The notes under the pieces are model-generated. The model had not been told where the DNA came from. It was given only the letters and a program-made list of their open reading frames with translations, and made no database searches. 64,000 nucleotides of DNA, taken from the NCBI GenBank assembly GCA_022605405.1, contig JABYQQ010000004.1, forward strand, positions 62,001 through 126,000, given 5' to 3'. The position numbers were made by a program, and so were the translations under genes. This stretch comes from Earliella scabrosa (Eukaryota; Basidiomycota; Agaricomycetes; Polyporales; Polyporaceae). Shown here in pieces: positions 22,154-34,159 of the stretch (position 1 is the first letter of the stretch; every line of letters begins with the position of its first letter).

Positions 22154-24635
22154 GCGCGGCGGGTCGTTTGGCGAGGGCGGGGGAGCGTGTCCGGCGGATG
22201 GGAGCGGGAACGACGTACGCTGCGCTGTGGACACCGGACCGAGCTCCGCGCCGTTGGTTGGTTCACACTCGTGTGGCAAGTGCCGTTTACATACATACAA
22301 CCCTGCATGTAGGGCAAGTGGACGGAGGACGGGGGCGAGGGTTGCTCTCGTCCTTCATGATCTCGACAGCACCCACCTGTTAACGTTCATCGATCATCGA
22401 TGCAGGGTGCGTGCGTGGGACATTCTGCAGTGATACGACTACAGTTTGGGCGAGAAGCGATGATACATCATGATGAGGGCGGCGAGCTTACGATTCTGAA
22501 GTACAGGCGAGGTACTGGCATAGTAGTAGTAGCGTGTATTGTTCAGGCGTGCGTAAGCGAAAGCATAGCGATGGTGGTGGGTACGTCTACCGAGTGGCTG
22601 CCAGGATCGCCGTCCTCACAATTGCCTCCATGTAAGGGCCAAGTTGCAAGCAAGTACTGGTTTCCTCGCCAGTTTCCCGGTCGTGTGACGTCACTAGTGA
22701 CGTTGTCCATCTTTGTGCGCGTTACGAGAGACGTTACCCCGAACGCAAGCTTTCAAGAGCGCGACCGATTTGCAAGGCCCGCACGCTTCAAGCATTGCAA
22801 TATTGGATACGGATCCAAACGGACATGTCAGCATGCGTCTTCACGTGTGGGCGTCACGAGCTGTGGGCGTAGCGAGCCTCGAGAAGCGCAGTCCCTGGGG
22901 CGAGCGCGTTCAGTGGCAGGATAAAGTTTGGACGAGCTCGCCCCAGGGACTTCGCTTCTCGAGGCTCGTCGACGACGCCCTCCGGCGCGTGCGGGTACGA
23001 TGAAATACTTCAAATTACCGCGACCTCATTCGCCAGCAGTGCACGTGCACTGGCCATCCTAGCCCAACTGCGCAGCGGCCACATGGGACTCAATGCCTTC
23101 GGACTTCCTCGCCCACATTCGCGTTGTCGACGGATCCGGGGCCCTTGTGCGCGGAGGGGGACGGCGTGTCCTTGGGTTGGTGTGAAGAGGGAGAAGCCCT
23201 CTAGAGTAGCGCGGCTACGGTATACAATGGAGACAGGGAACCGAAAGGAGAGAGGAGAAAGAGAAGCGAAAGAACGAAGAAAAAAGGGGGGGTCCTGCGG
23301 GGCGACCTCAGCAGGCACCGGGGAAGGATGGTGGGGGAGAGGGGCACAGGGGGCATGACGGGGTGGGCGGAATGGTAGCAGCGGGCGTCACCGCTGCGCG
23401 GCGCGGTAGGCAGCGAAGCGACCTGTGGCGTCAACGTATTCCAGCAGCGCCATCCGGTGGTCTGGGTTTCCAATTGTGTTGCGCAGGGTGGACTACATGG
23501 GTGCGAGTACTGTACCATTTCGACCTAAAGTTCACCGGGTGTGACCCGTGACACCCATGAACTACGGGGCGGAAAGTTCAGACCCCTCGGTGACCTGTGA
23601 CCCGGGCAAATGTTCAGTTCACACGGGCTCCTCGCCCGCCGAGAACACCAGCGTTGTATTGCATTATCCGTCAGGCACCGGACTCCGGCGGAGTCCGGCT
23701 CGGCCGGTGATTATTAATCAGCGCAAGTAGGGAGCAGTGGCCCTGGGATGGAGCCATGTAGTAGGACACAGGTAGCGCTATAGGACATGAGGCGTTTTCG
23801 TTGTGGACTTGCGGGCACAGTGGAAGCGGGCGGTCGAGCACGGACGGCGCGCTAGGAAGACGGTCGGGCGGGACGGTGGGCGGGACGGCGGGCGGGACGG
23901 CATGGCGGGCGGCAGTCGTGCTGCACCGTCACTGCTCTTGACCGTCGGCCATGTGGATGGTACACGGTCAGGTCATCCGTCAGCTCTGGACGTAAAGTGC
24001 AGCCAAAGGCCGTACGTACCGATCGTCTTGCCGACAACCTCAACAGACCCGACGGTCGTTCAAGTTGCCGGCGGCGCGTATACTTACCAGTATCAATGAT
24101 AGTTTGTCCGATAGCTAACCACTCAGACTTGCAGGTTCGTCTACTCCCTCGCCCTGTTGGCCGGCTGGCTTGACCGCCGGCAGTCCCAAACCATTGCCAG
24201 GGGCGTCCTCAAGTTGCACGGCTCGGAGGTAACCGGCATCGAAACCGCACCGACCTGGTCAGGTCAGTGCAGTCTCGATGCCGAGGCGCTCCATCTAGAA
24301 AAATTGCCTTCACTACGGACCTCTACTTCATCCATGTAGGGGGTATAGGCTGGTAGGCAAGTCCCGATGTAGTAGAGAGCTGTAGCGGCCCGCGAGCGTC
24401 AGTAGAGGTTGGTAGGCGCCGCCGGGGCTACAGACCTGTATGTAGAAAGGCTGTAGCACACGCGTAGGGGGTGTTGCCATGCGCATTTCTCTATTGGGCC
24501 CGGTAGACACACAATCCATCCCGGTTCTCACTTGGTACGAATGCTGCATACATATACATTGATTGCAATAGCATTCATTAGGTGACCATATGCTTAGTTA
24601 TAGTCGACGTCTACAGTAGCACGCGCACCGCTGCC
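22154..24635. other. Gene-poor stretch with hairpin, G-rich repeat and repeat fragments
   Basis: No gene recognised. 22154-22475 continues the GCV1 3' flank duplication. A 33 bp hairpin lies at 22872-22969. 23230-23300 is a long purine tract. 23505-23720 shares scattered blocks, inverted, with 49925-50140, including TACCATTTCGACC and a nearby CGGACTCCGGCGGAGTCCGG palindrome. 23867-23905 is a GGGCGGGACGG tandem repeat. 24340-24500 is rich in CTGTAG/CTACA motifs that could be subterminal repeats of the neighbouring Plavaka-type element. Confidence 0.5.
22872..22969. repeat. 33 bp inverted repeat with 32 bp loop
   Basis: The left arm 22872-22904 (GCGAGCCTCGAGAAGCGCAG onward) is the reverse complement of 22937-22969 with only one or two mismatches. 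It would form a strong stem. No open frame or recognised element surrounds it. Confidence 0.85.
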
Positions 24636-27600
24636 CTACGCGTTCGCACCGGTTGCACCGGCCTCCTCGCGATCTCTCGTGGCAATATGGGCGAGTAATC
24701 GCTGTCGTGCCGCAGAGGACAAGCCAGCTACAGGTGCAGACATGGGAGCAGCACCCGACGAGGCACTGTGACATGAGTGGCAGCGTCAAAAACCGAGGTC
24801 ATATGCGGCTGCAGACGAACATACCGGGCGTCATCGTGAAGGCGTTGTAGAAGCTTCTTCGCGTGCTCGGTATCGAGCGCCATCCAGTCATTGATGCGCT
24901 TCATGTAGCCGTCGTACCTGGCTTGATACATTGACTCCCAGAATTTGCCACCTTGACGTTGAGTGCCCTCGGCCCACTGGTCCAAGCAAAAGTGTATCTA
25001 ACGCCGCGATAGATCAATATATGCTCACTCGAGTGTGGCACGCTTCAGAACTCACCGCGGTAAAGATGAGGGCAAGTGTCTCCCGTCGGATTGGGGAGAA
25101 TTGCGAAGAGTACATCACACCAAGACTGGTGGGGCCGTTCGAAAACCAGCGCCCATGGATGATCTGCTTGACGATCTTGTGCTCGGCAAATCCCCATTGA
25201 TTCTCCATGTCCTATACAATACATCCCGTCAGCATCACGCGAGCATCCAGCCAGCGTTCAGGTCGACTTGCCTTATAGAGAAAGACAGGGTCTGGCTCCG
25301 GGTTGCCGGCATCGAGAAGACGGACATACCGAGCGCGATTGGCTGCCTTTGCATCTTCTGTTGTGCCCTCGGAGAACTCGTATGTCGTCACAATCTTGGT
25401 GCGAACGATGTCCTTCAGGGTTCCTCGAGCGTTGGATGTTCGTGCGACGATCTAGTGGCATACGGAACCGATGTCCCGCCGCGTCGTGCAGCAAACCATT
25501 AGCATTTGTACGTAAAAGTTGCCAAGTAGCTCACGTACCAGATTGAGAACCGCATCCGTCAGTTTGTACTGCAGATCCATGCCTGCGCATGCGGCCTCCC
25601 AGGTCTGCTCAGCCCATCGTGCCTGTACAAGTTCATCCGGATAGGGATTCTCTGTACAAACAAGAACACTGAAATGGTGGCATGCGGTTAATATGAGCTT
25701 CGTGACGTGCGGCTCATAGTGAGTGGCAGTTGGTGTCTTCGCCGCCGGCGGCTTGCCTCCACGGAACGGAGGCTCGGGCAGATGGGACGCAGCCGATCGG
25801 GGCATGTTCGTAGGAGTGTTAGAGCGTTCTGGGGAGAACCAATGTGCGCACTTGTAGTCAGCATCGTGGTGGAGATGGGATGAACATTGTAGCAGAGGTC
25901 ACGAGCCGCCAATTGATGGACTCGGAGGGCTCGTTCGGACAAAGGAATTAAATGAATGTGCTTACCGGGGGAGTGATTGTAGCTGTTTGCGGACGTGCTG
26001 CGTGGGTCTGCTGTTGGAGAAGCTGGGTGCTCGCGAGATGACACGGACCTCGAGGTCGAGTTGACGGGTGTACGAGAACGACCTCGCGGTGGTAACTCCG
26101 CATCTTGGGTGCGCCGTGGCTGAGGGCTGCGAGATCGTGAGTGGGGAGCGCGAGAGTCATGTCTGGCTTCGGAAGCCCGCCGGTATCTGGGGCACCTGAG
26201 CCTGGCATATGGATGCATCCCTGTCTGTGATGACAGTTGGGGTGGGATGTATCTGCGTCTGTAGCCACAGATAGGCGGGAAAGCCCTTGTATGGCATACG
26301 GCGCTCAGGTTTCCGCTGCCGTCGGAGATTCCCTGCCTGTCAGTATTAGTGCAATTGTGTGTTTTCCGGCCTGCATCTGTATGTCAGAAGTTATGTGGAA
26401 CTCAGAGAAATTCTCAATATGGTACTGACCAGGTATTCGGCTCTGGGGCAGCACTAGCAGATCAGTGGCGCCGTATTGGCATTGAGATCTATCAACTCTA
26501 TTTCCGGCTGTATTCAACGACATGGTACATACTAGCCCTTGAGTACAGCGGTGTGCAGTGAGCTCGAGACTACTATGGATGTTGTATAGGGTTGAAGGAA
26601 GTTATAGGGGCAACCCGGTCGAATATCTGGTACTACGCCTGTCACTGGCCCTGAACCCGAGATCACCGGCTTCGGATTGTGAGCCAATCAGATTGCGAAT
26701 AACGGTACCATCAAGAACGGGCGGTTGAGAAAATAACATACGCTATCAAACAAGTTTGCTCTATGTGTACTACACCTGAGCTCTCATACAAATTGTGAAC
26801 CAATTACAAGCACAATACGAGATAATTTGAGGGTGATGTCAAGACATTTACCACCCCATCGACGCACCACTGCGCAGGATGCTATTGAAGACACCCGTAC
26901 TTGTAAAGTGGTGGCCTCTACACACCGTCCGGTGCGTGCTATGTCACTTCTTCAAGTCAGTCTATCGGAGATATCATTCTGTTATACTAATCCATTGGAT
27001 TGGAATGCAAATCTGAGCAAATTCAGTCGACTCACTGCTTACATACAGGAAGTAATGCTATGTTTTCGCAAGAGCGCCCATTATATGACAAATGAGCTGG
27101 GTAGACCAACATGGTGGATGGCACTTCTCAACCATAGTATTAGAGAACTTATACTATGAGCTATAGGTATAATAGTTAGCGATGATTCTGAAGTAGGTGC
27201 ATGTTATTGTAATGTAATGGTCAGCATGTGCACCATTCCCGCTTCATACTGCCTGTTTCACAGTGATTATGGGAGCTCCTGAGTCGTTCATAAGTAAATA
27301 GCAGTCACAAGACTCATATAAAGTACTTCACACCAGTTGTTGATGTGCTATACTAGGCACAGGACAGCTGGTCGGATATGCTATAGCGAACGCGTCTAAC
27401 CGTACAGCATAGGATGAGTGGTCCAATATGGCAGGTAGGTAGCGCCAGCGGTCTGATCGGACCAGAGGCGATGACCCTATAATCAGCAATCGGGATACAT
27501 TCACAGACGTGTCTGTAGCTACAGGTGCAGATACATCCCATCCCAACTGTCACCACAGATGTAGGATACATCCAAATGACATTTACGCCTGTCTGGGGGG

Positions 27601-28414
27601 GCAAGACTGATACCTGTCCTCGCACTCCCTGTCTTCACCAGACACGTTCATATCGTGATCGAGGAGTGGAGGAACCCTGTTGTCTGCAGACTGTCCACGG
27701 GTCGCATGCCCGTCGGACTGCACAGTGTATAGATGCCGGGCCACATAAGGATGATGGTGCAACAACTAAGTACATTCTCACGTACCTCAGACGTGGCTTG
27801 GGACGTCTCGCGGGCTTTCGGACGGTTAGGAGTGATTGCTTCAGCAACGTCGTTGGCCCGGCGTAGCCGCTTCGTCGAGGGGGCAGCGGGGCTGCTGAAA
27901 ATACCGCGAGCCTCGAACTGAGCCAGAGTGGGTCGTCAGTGATGTCAGCGTGGAAGAACTGGAAGGGATATACCGCAGACTGAAAATTGCGTTTCTCTAC
28001 AATGTAGTCTTGTTCGTCTTCGCTCTCAACATCTCGTTCATGTTCTTCATCAGCTGGAAGCCCAGTTCAGACCGGCGAAGACTAGAGAATGAAGGGATGG
28101 TCATATTCACCTTCCTCGTGGCGCGTAGCCAGTGCAGCCTGCTGCTGTTTGAGACGTGCGTTCTCCCTCTGGAGACGTTCAATCATCTTGCTCAATTCGT
28201 CATCTTTCTGCTTGTCTGGGAACGTCAGTCGTCAAACAGGTACCCAATGTCTGAGCAGGGGATGTACACGGGACATACTAATCGCAACTTGCTTTACAGA
28301 TGGCTGCGCTGTGCGCGATGAATGGCGGCTGGCAGACCCCTCTGTGTGCGGTGATCCTTCTCGTGGCCGTGGGGCGTGCTTGGTCTTGCTGCCGCGCCCA
28401 CGAGCGGATGGCAT
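24636..28414 (-). pseudogene. DUF6532 gene, split by a transposon insertion
   Basis: Uncharacterised Agaricomycete family, common beside transposons. The start at 28414 gives MPSARGRGSKTKHAPRPREG, then a coiled-coil exon (ELSKMIERLQRENARLKQQQ), an acidic stretch (VESEDEQDY) and an NLS-like STKRLRRANDV. The next exon is interrupted at 27592 by the 1,399 bp element 26193-27591. Frame continues on the far side as YRRASEARHDSRAPHSRSRS. The DUF6532 core follows in several exons: YEPHVTKLILTACHHFSVLV, LTDAVLNLV, IVTTYEF, ENQWGFAEHKIVKQIIHGRW, SSQFSPIRRETLALIFTA and FWESMYQARYDGYMKRINDW. The last exon, 24765-24636, ends ATGANA. Without the element and one 7 bp duplication the exon reads through without a stop, so the break looks recent. 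It lies head-to-head with the Plavaka transposase gene, 193 bp apart. Confidence 0.75.
26193..27591. mobile_element. 1,399 bp non-autonomous TIR element, copy 1, inside DUF6532 gene
   Basis: The ends form imperfect terminal inverted repeats of about 80 bp. The best shared part contains GACAGTTGGGGTGGGATGTA (left) against GACAGTTGGGATGGGATGTA (right, reversed). Flanks carry a perfect 7 bp duplication, TCTGGGG, at 26186-26192 and 27592-27598. The interior has only short open frames and no transposase, so movement must have used a transposase from elsewhere. A copy that appears identical is at 53139-54537 with a different duplication. The terminal bases (CACCTG... and ...CGCCTG) and a 7 bp duplication do not fit one superfamily cleanly; hAT, KDZ/Zisupton or Dada-like are possibilities. 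Confidence 0.92.
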
Positions 28415-28607
28415 GGTGTCGAACTGCAGGACAGGAAGATGGATGATGGTGGAAGAAAAGGTGGTGACCGCGGGCTCCACCTGCCAGCAGAGCGGAAGTG
28501 ATCGAGACGGCTTTGTCAGCACCTCGATTGCGTTACCACCTTGCAGCGTACAAGTCCAACTGTTAGCGCACTTCCCTCACTTGCTCTTCGCCATTCCACT
28601 CACCAGC
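28415..28607. promoter_or_regulatory. Divergent promoter between DUF6532 and Plavaka genes
   Basis: Only 193 bp separate the two start codons, which face away from each other. The gap must hold both promoters. Such a tight head-to-head pair suggests the two genes are co-expressed parts of one mobile unit, but no defined promoter motif is visible. Confidence 0.5.
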
Positions 28608-31600
28608 ATGCCCTCTGTCACCGTCTTCGCTTGTCGCTACTGCGGCAAAGTTCTACCCACTCGTCAAGGCCTCCGAGCCCATCTCAGCCAACGACCGGCG
28701 TGTCACCGTGCATTCCGCCAGGCCCTAGCCAATGCGGCAGCTCGCGCCGCCGCCCGTGCTGCCCCAAATGCTGCCAGTGAAGACCAGGGTCTTCAGCCCC
28801 TCGACGACGACATCATCATGCACGACGAGTACAACCTCTCGCAAGCGGCAGACCACACGGGTCCAGCATCGCATGGGCCTCACGAACAGTCATCGACCCG
28901 CCACCGCGTCACCGTCGAGGAGGTGCCAGATGAGGGCGATAGCGACATCCCATCCAATCCCTGGGTCGAGGACTTTCCTCAGCCTGTAGGAACAACGTAT
29001 GGCGAAGATGCGACCTACTTCGAACACTTCCGACGCATGAAGGAGGCCAAGGGGGAGCATCCTTGGATGCCGTTCGAGTCGGAAGAGGAGTGGGAGTTGG
29101 CAAGATGGTTGATGACCTCCGGGCTGAGCAAGAAGGCCATAGACGACTATCTAAAGCTCAAGATTGTGAGTGCGGATCAACGTCACGGCAATGTGACGTA
29201 CCAATATCATCCTAGACCTGTGAACGCACTCGGCTCTCGTTCACAAGCGCATATCTGTTCTACAAGAAGATTGACGCACTGCCAGGCGGTTTTGCAAAGT
29301 GGGAGGTCGAGCTATTCGAGGCAATCGGGGATCAGCTCGACGAGACTGGGAAGCCGATGAAGGAAACGGTCGAACTGTGGCGGCGCGATCCTGTGGAATG
29401 TATCCGCGAACTCATCGGCAATCCGCTGTTTCGCGAGGTCATCCGCTACGGACCAGAGCGTGTGTATGCCGACTCGGAGGGCCGTGTTCGCGTGTATGAT
29501 GAGATGTGGACAGCAAACTGGTGGTGGGATACCCAAGTGAATCGCCGGCCTCTTCCATACATCCATGTAAAACTATGACTTACTGTGATGAACTAGCTCA
29601 AGCTGCCAACGGGCGCAACCATCGCTCCCGTCATACTTGCCTCTGACAAGACGAACCTCTCTCGGATGAGCGGAGACAAGTCCGCGTGGCCAGTCTATCT
29701 CACCATAGGGAATATCAGCAAAACGACACGACGAAAGCCCTCCATGCACGCCACAGTTCTCGTGGGCTACCTTCCGGTGTCCAAGCTCGAATGTTTCACG
29801 GAGAAGCGTCGCGCCCTGGAGAGCTATCGCCTATTTCACAAATGCATGCGCGCTATCCTCGCTCCACTGATCGAAGCAGGTGCGAACGGAGTGGACATGG
29901 TCTGCGCAGACGGCTACATTCGCTCCGTCTATCCCATCCTTGCTGCCTACATTGCGGACCACCCAGAGCAGTGTCTCGTTGCATGCTGCAAAGAGAACTT
30001 TTGCCCCAAATGTCCTGTCGACACGAACGCACGTGGGGAACCTGCATACTGCCCGCTCAAAGACCCACCCGACATCTTGGCGACCCTCGACAGTGTTGCC
30101 TCGGGAGGGAGCCCCTCCGACTTCGAGAGACTAGGACTCCGTGCCTGCGAACCATTTTGGAAAGACTTACCTCACGCCAATATCTTCAATGCGCTCACTC
30201 CGGACATCTTGCACCAACTACACAAAGGGTTGTTCAAGGACCACTTGGTGAGCTGGGTGACGAAGTCGGTACCAGGCGGGGGGAAGGACGAGATAGACGC
30301 ACGTTTCAAAGCCATGCCCAAGCACTCAGGGCTCTGCCATTTCAAGAACGGCATCTCGTCTGTCACGCAATGGACGGGGAACGAATACAAGAACATGGAG
30401 CGCGTCTTCCTCGGTGTAGCTGCAGGCGCTAGCGAGCCTGATGTCACGCATACCACGCGTGCCGTACTGAACTTTATTCATTACGCTCACTTTGAGGCAC
30501 ACACCGACCACTCTCTCGACGCACTACACTCCTCCTGGGTTGACTACCATCGCTTCAAATCCGTCTTCCAACGTCTCAACATCCGTAAGCACTTCAACTT
30601 CCCAAAAGGCCACTCGACGGAGCACTACGAGTACTCCATTCGTGCGTTAGGCAGTGCCGACGGCTACAGCACCGAACACCCGGAACGTTTACACATCGAC
30701 TTCGCGAAGGTAGCATATGGGGCGTCCAACAAGCAGTCGACGTACCTCAAGCAGATGACGACTTGGCTTGACCGACAGGAAGCTCTCTATCGCTTCACCT
30801 CGTACCTCCAGTGGTCTGCTCCCACTCGCGCGACTGCCGCTACTCGTGGAGAGCCGGGCGAAAGGTCAGAGAAGGACGGAGAAGAGCAGGATGAGGTTGA
30901 GGACGAGGGCGAGGATGGCGAGGATGAGGACGATGCAGCTGTCCAGCTGGCTGCGCACGTTCAGCAAGGCGAGTCCAGCAGTGACCACGACTCAAACATT
31001 TCCGGGGACAAGCTGCAGCCCCACCCTTACACACGGGGTTACCGTGTTGCCAAGGTTCCTGCCTGGCCTGCAATTACCATCTACGACCTAGTCCATACCT
31101 TCGGCCTTGACGACCTCTTGCACCACATTGCAACGTATCTCGCAACTCTCCCCATCCACTCCGCGCGCCCGCTTGACCTCCCGACAGTGTACGATACCAC
31201 CCGCATCGCTGCGTACAAGCAAATCAAGTTGCAACTCCCGGTCTACCGGCAAGTCTCATCTATTCCCGAGATCGACATTGTACATGCGTCGCCGGCTCGA
31301 CGCGGGGCCTACGAGACCACTATTCCCTCATATATGTCCACTGTTCTAGTCCGCGACCGCAGTCCTGCGCAAGCGGGACCTTCCATTGGGCCGAGTAGCC
31401 CCCTTCGAGGTCAGTGCCTCATTTACATGGCGGAGTAAGGGCGTCTGGGTACTGAAATATTATATCGATAATCAGGTCTTCGGGTTGCCCGCGTACGAGC
31501 CGTCTTCAAGCTCCCACTGGAGTATGATCCCGCCGCGCGTGGAGTAACTGATCCGCTTGCATATGTTGAATGGTTCACGCCGTTCCATGCGGTTGACCAG

Positions 31601-31837
31601 CACACGGGTATGTATATTGTTTCTCATTCCACCCGTCAACACCATCGCCATGTGTCCGTGATCCCTGTGACTGATATTATACGTACTGTGCATCTTATAC
31701 CCTTCGCGGGGAGGCGTATCGATCGCACATGGACCCCAAGTACGGTGCTTGACTCGTGTACTAGGTTCTTAGTGAACGCCTACCTGCGTCATCATGATTT
31801 TGTCCTGTTTCGCTACAAGGTCGACCATTCTAATTGA
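28608..31837 (+). CDS. Plavaka transposase (CMC-like DNA transposon)
   Basis: Transposase of the fungal Plavaka group, expected to cut and paste its element in the nucleus. Four exons (28608-29165, 29216-29536, 29597-31409, 31476-31837) join in frame to 1,017 residues with no stop. The N-terminus has a BED/C2H2-like finger, FACRYCGKVLPTRQGLRAHL. An exon 2 block, VELWRRDPVECIRELIGNPL, is typical of the family. Exon 3 opens with LKLPTGATIAPVILASDKTN and GDKSAWPVYLTIGNI, then ANGVDMVCADGYIRSVYPIL and KENFCPKCPVD. The Asp residues in ASDKT and CADGY are candidates for the catalytic acids. An acidic linker (about 30880-30945) precedes the C-terminal domain, PLAYVEWFTPFHAVDQHTGM and VNAYLRHHDFVLFRYKVDH. 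The start is chosen because it begins the zinc finger; an open frame runs further upstream without similarity. All introns are about 50-66 bp. The coding frame is complete, so it may still be active; I could not define its terminal repeats. Confidence 0.92.
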
Positions 31838-32239
31838 ATCCCGCTGATCTTGTATTCCCCGTGCCTACAATACTTACATGACAAGCGCCATCCTATGTCC
31901 TCCTACAGAGCACTATGGACGACCCTGCCGGCCTACACGCACTACAGGCGCTATGTACAGCCCACCTGGGGCGACGTACTGGAGGCTTTTTCCTGATGTC
32001 CGATCGGAGGAAATACTACTAGGTGACCGGTGAGATCTCACTCTTTTGGCGCAGCGATTTCGTTCATCTTACATGTTCCGTCTAGCAACCACACCCTATG
32101 CTATTGTACACGACTTCAAAGCGTCGTGTCCGTGTTCTTAGCGAATAGTGGATCCACTGCGAGATCACCTGAGAAGGCCACCGTTGATATACAAGCAATC
32201 AATGTCAGTTCTTAATGTAATTCAGGCTATACTGTCATA

Positions 32240-33636
32240 TTGATATATCCCTAGACTCTAATTAGAACACATGCGTGATCCATCCAGAACTCTAGTTAGA
32301 GACGAGCACTGTGGATATATCCAGAGATTGCAGCGCTTACCTTCCCTTTCTATCGGGTGCTCCATCCAGTTTAGGATGCTTCCATGCCACAATCAATGTC
32401 CGCCGGACCGATCCATTGATTTTATATTATGGTGACAGATCCATACTCGGTTCCCATCAGTTTCAAGATCAGTATGGCTTCGTCCCGATATGTTCGGCCA
32501 TGTGTGTTGCCTGCGTTAGAGAACATAGGAGAGAGTGGAAGCAATATTAATATTCCACTACATATGTGCCGGCTTATGAAGAGCTTGTATCTGGGCGCTG
32601 GTACTGTATGAGGCTATGAGCGGCTGGGACTGGATAGGATCGGATGTTCCCAATTTAGTGTACTAGACATCTGAGCGGTTGCTCCCTTCGGAACGGCTGT
32701 CCGGTCCCGCCAGCCAATGGGAGCACGAATAACGGTGCGCCTGAAAGTTATCAAACCATGACATACAGCTTTGGGACACATAGGTTAACCCTGACTGAGT
32801 ATAACATGGTTCTAGGTCCACTGTAAGTCCATGTGCACTCGTTCCTCCAGTTTGATAGCGCGGTTTCAATGCATTCTATGACAGACATGCTTAAACGCAA
32901 GGAGTACCCAACTACTATAGTGGTTTGTACGTGCATATGTGCTCTCGAGTTGTACGACATCTCCGAGGTGCTCTGATGATCCCAATCTTCATTCAATTGG
33001 CTTCTATACAGCTCTAAAATGTACACCGTTAACTCCAACGGCTACGAAACAACAAGCTGGTCGCCTACAAGCTATTCTATGTTTGTTTCGATGCTAAGCG
33101 CCCGGTTCCCGGAACAGTACGCAACTCCTAACTCTTGTCATAACCCCAAGCTACGAGTCTGATAGCTACTGCTCTTAATCACCAATATTAGTATACATGG
33201 TATGGCACTCATCACACTTCTCTGTGTGGCTACATACTTATAGGTTCATCCGGTCTCGGAACTAGACAGTACACTGCTGGATGGGGCATTATGACAGTTT
33301 AGTAGTACGTATGTTATGGTACTGTTCACCAGTGTCGGACTAGCGTGCTTTATAACCACCTGTTGTGATAGAACATACAGGAATATGACAGAATAGGACT
33401 GAATTAATACCGGTTTTGACCGCCCTACAAACGGAAGTCTAAGTGCTGTAAGCGGGAGATCCATTGACATCCATTTTGAGGAGATATGCAGTTGGCATCA
33501 ATGCAGAAGCCAAGATTAGTCATGCATGCATATCGTGGCTCCACGCGCCCGCCCTGTACAAATCCGGGTACTCTAAGCTAGAGTCCAGGATGGATCACGG
33601 TTTGTCTCTAATTAGAGATGCTGATATATCCATCTG
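32240..33636. mobile_element. Putative 1.4 kb non-autonomous TIR element
   Basis: About 60 bp at 32240-32300 (GATATATCC..., CTCTAATTAGA, GTGATCCATCC, CTCTAGTTAGAG) recur as reverse complement at 33578-33636 (CTCTAAGCTAGAG, GGATGGATCAC, TCTAATTAGAG, GATATATC) at roughly three-quarters identity. The interior is AT-richer than the surroundings and lacks a long open frame. The exact ends and target duplication are not clear. Confidence 0.6.
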
Positions 33637-33711
33637 CCAGGATCCTGTGTGTAATTGGTCTCTCAATTCTATCCGCCTGACTGTTTCACACCGTCCAGTC
33701 CATCGCCTTGA

Positions 33712-33945
33712 CGCCTTGACCGCCAAGTTGGTCTGACCGTCCGGTTCCCCGCCTTGTCTGCCAAGTCGGTCTGACCGTTCGGTTCCCCGTCTTGACCGCC
33801 AAGTCGGTCTGACCCCTACTCGTCGGTCTGTCAGGCTGCCCGTTCGGTTCCCCGTCTTGACCGCCAAGTTGGTCTGACCGTCCGGTTCCCCGCCTTGACC
33901 GCCACGTTGGTCTGACCGTCCGGTTCCCCGCCTTGTCCGCCAAGT
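33712..33945. repeat. 38 bp minisatellite
   Basis: Four to five tandem copies of a 38 bp unit that starts TTGACCGCCAAGTTGGTCTG and ends CCGTCCGGTTCCCCGCC, with base changes between copies. One copy carries a 24 bp insert, CTCGTCGGTCTGTCAGGCTGCC-like, that occurs again at 34010-34033. Confidence 0.88.
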
Positions 33946-34159
33946 AGATCGGTACGTCTGACCGATCTCCACGAGTATCGCTGCTCCGCCGGTCTGACCC
34001 GTTGTTCCCTGCTCGTCGGTCTGTCAGGCTGCCATAGCTGACTGGTGGACAGGGCTATGTAGGTCCCCGCCCTTCGCACTTTGCAAGCACTTGCAGAGTC
34101 TAGATTTGTGGTTAGCTAGACGTAGGTCCTGTATTAACATTAGATGGCGAACTAAATAG

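Larger units (their letters stand above)
31838..34159. other. AT-richer stretch holding a TIR element and a minisatellite
   Basis: No coding gene recognised. The two supported structures, a TIR-bounded element and a 38 bp tandem repeat, are listed separately. 31900-32000 has a CGCACTACAGGCGC stretch that might belong to the right end of the Plavaka element. Confidence 0.5.

Noticed and set aside
33712..33945. Tandem repeats as a CRISPR array
   Set aside because: Units are contiguous and degenerate with no unique spacers, and the host is a eukaryote.
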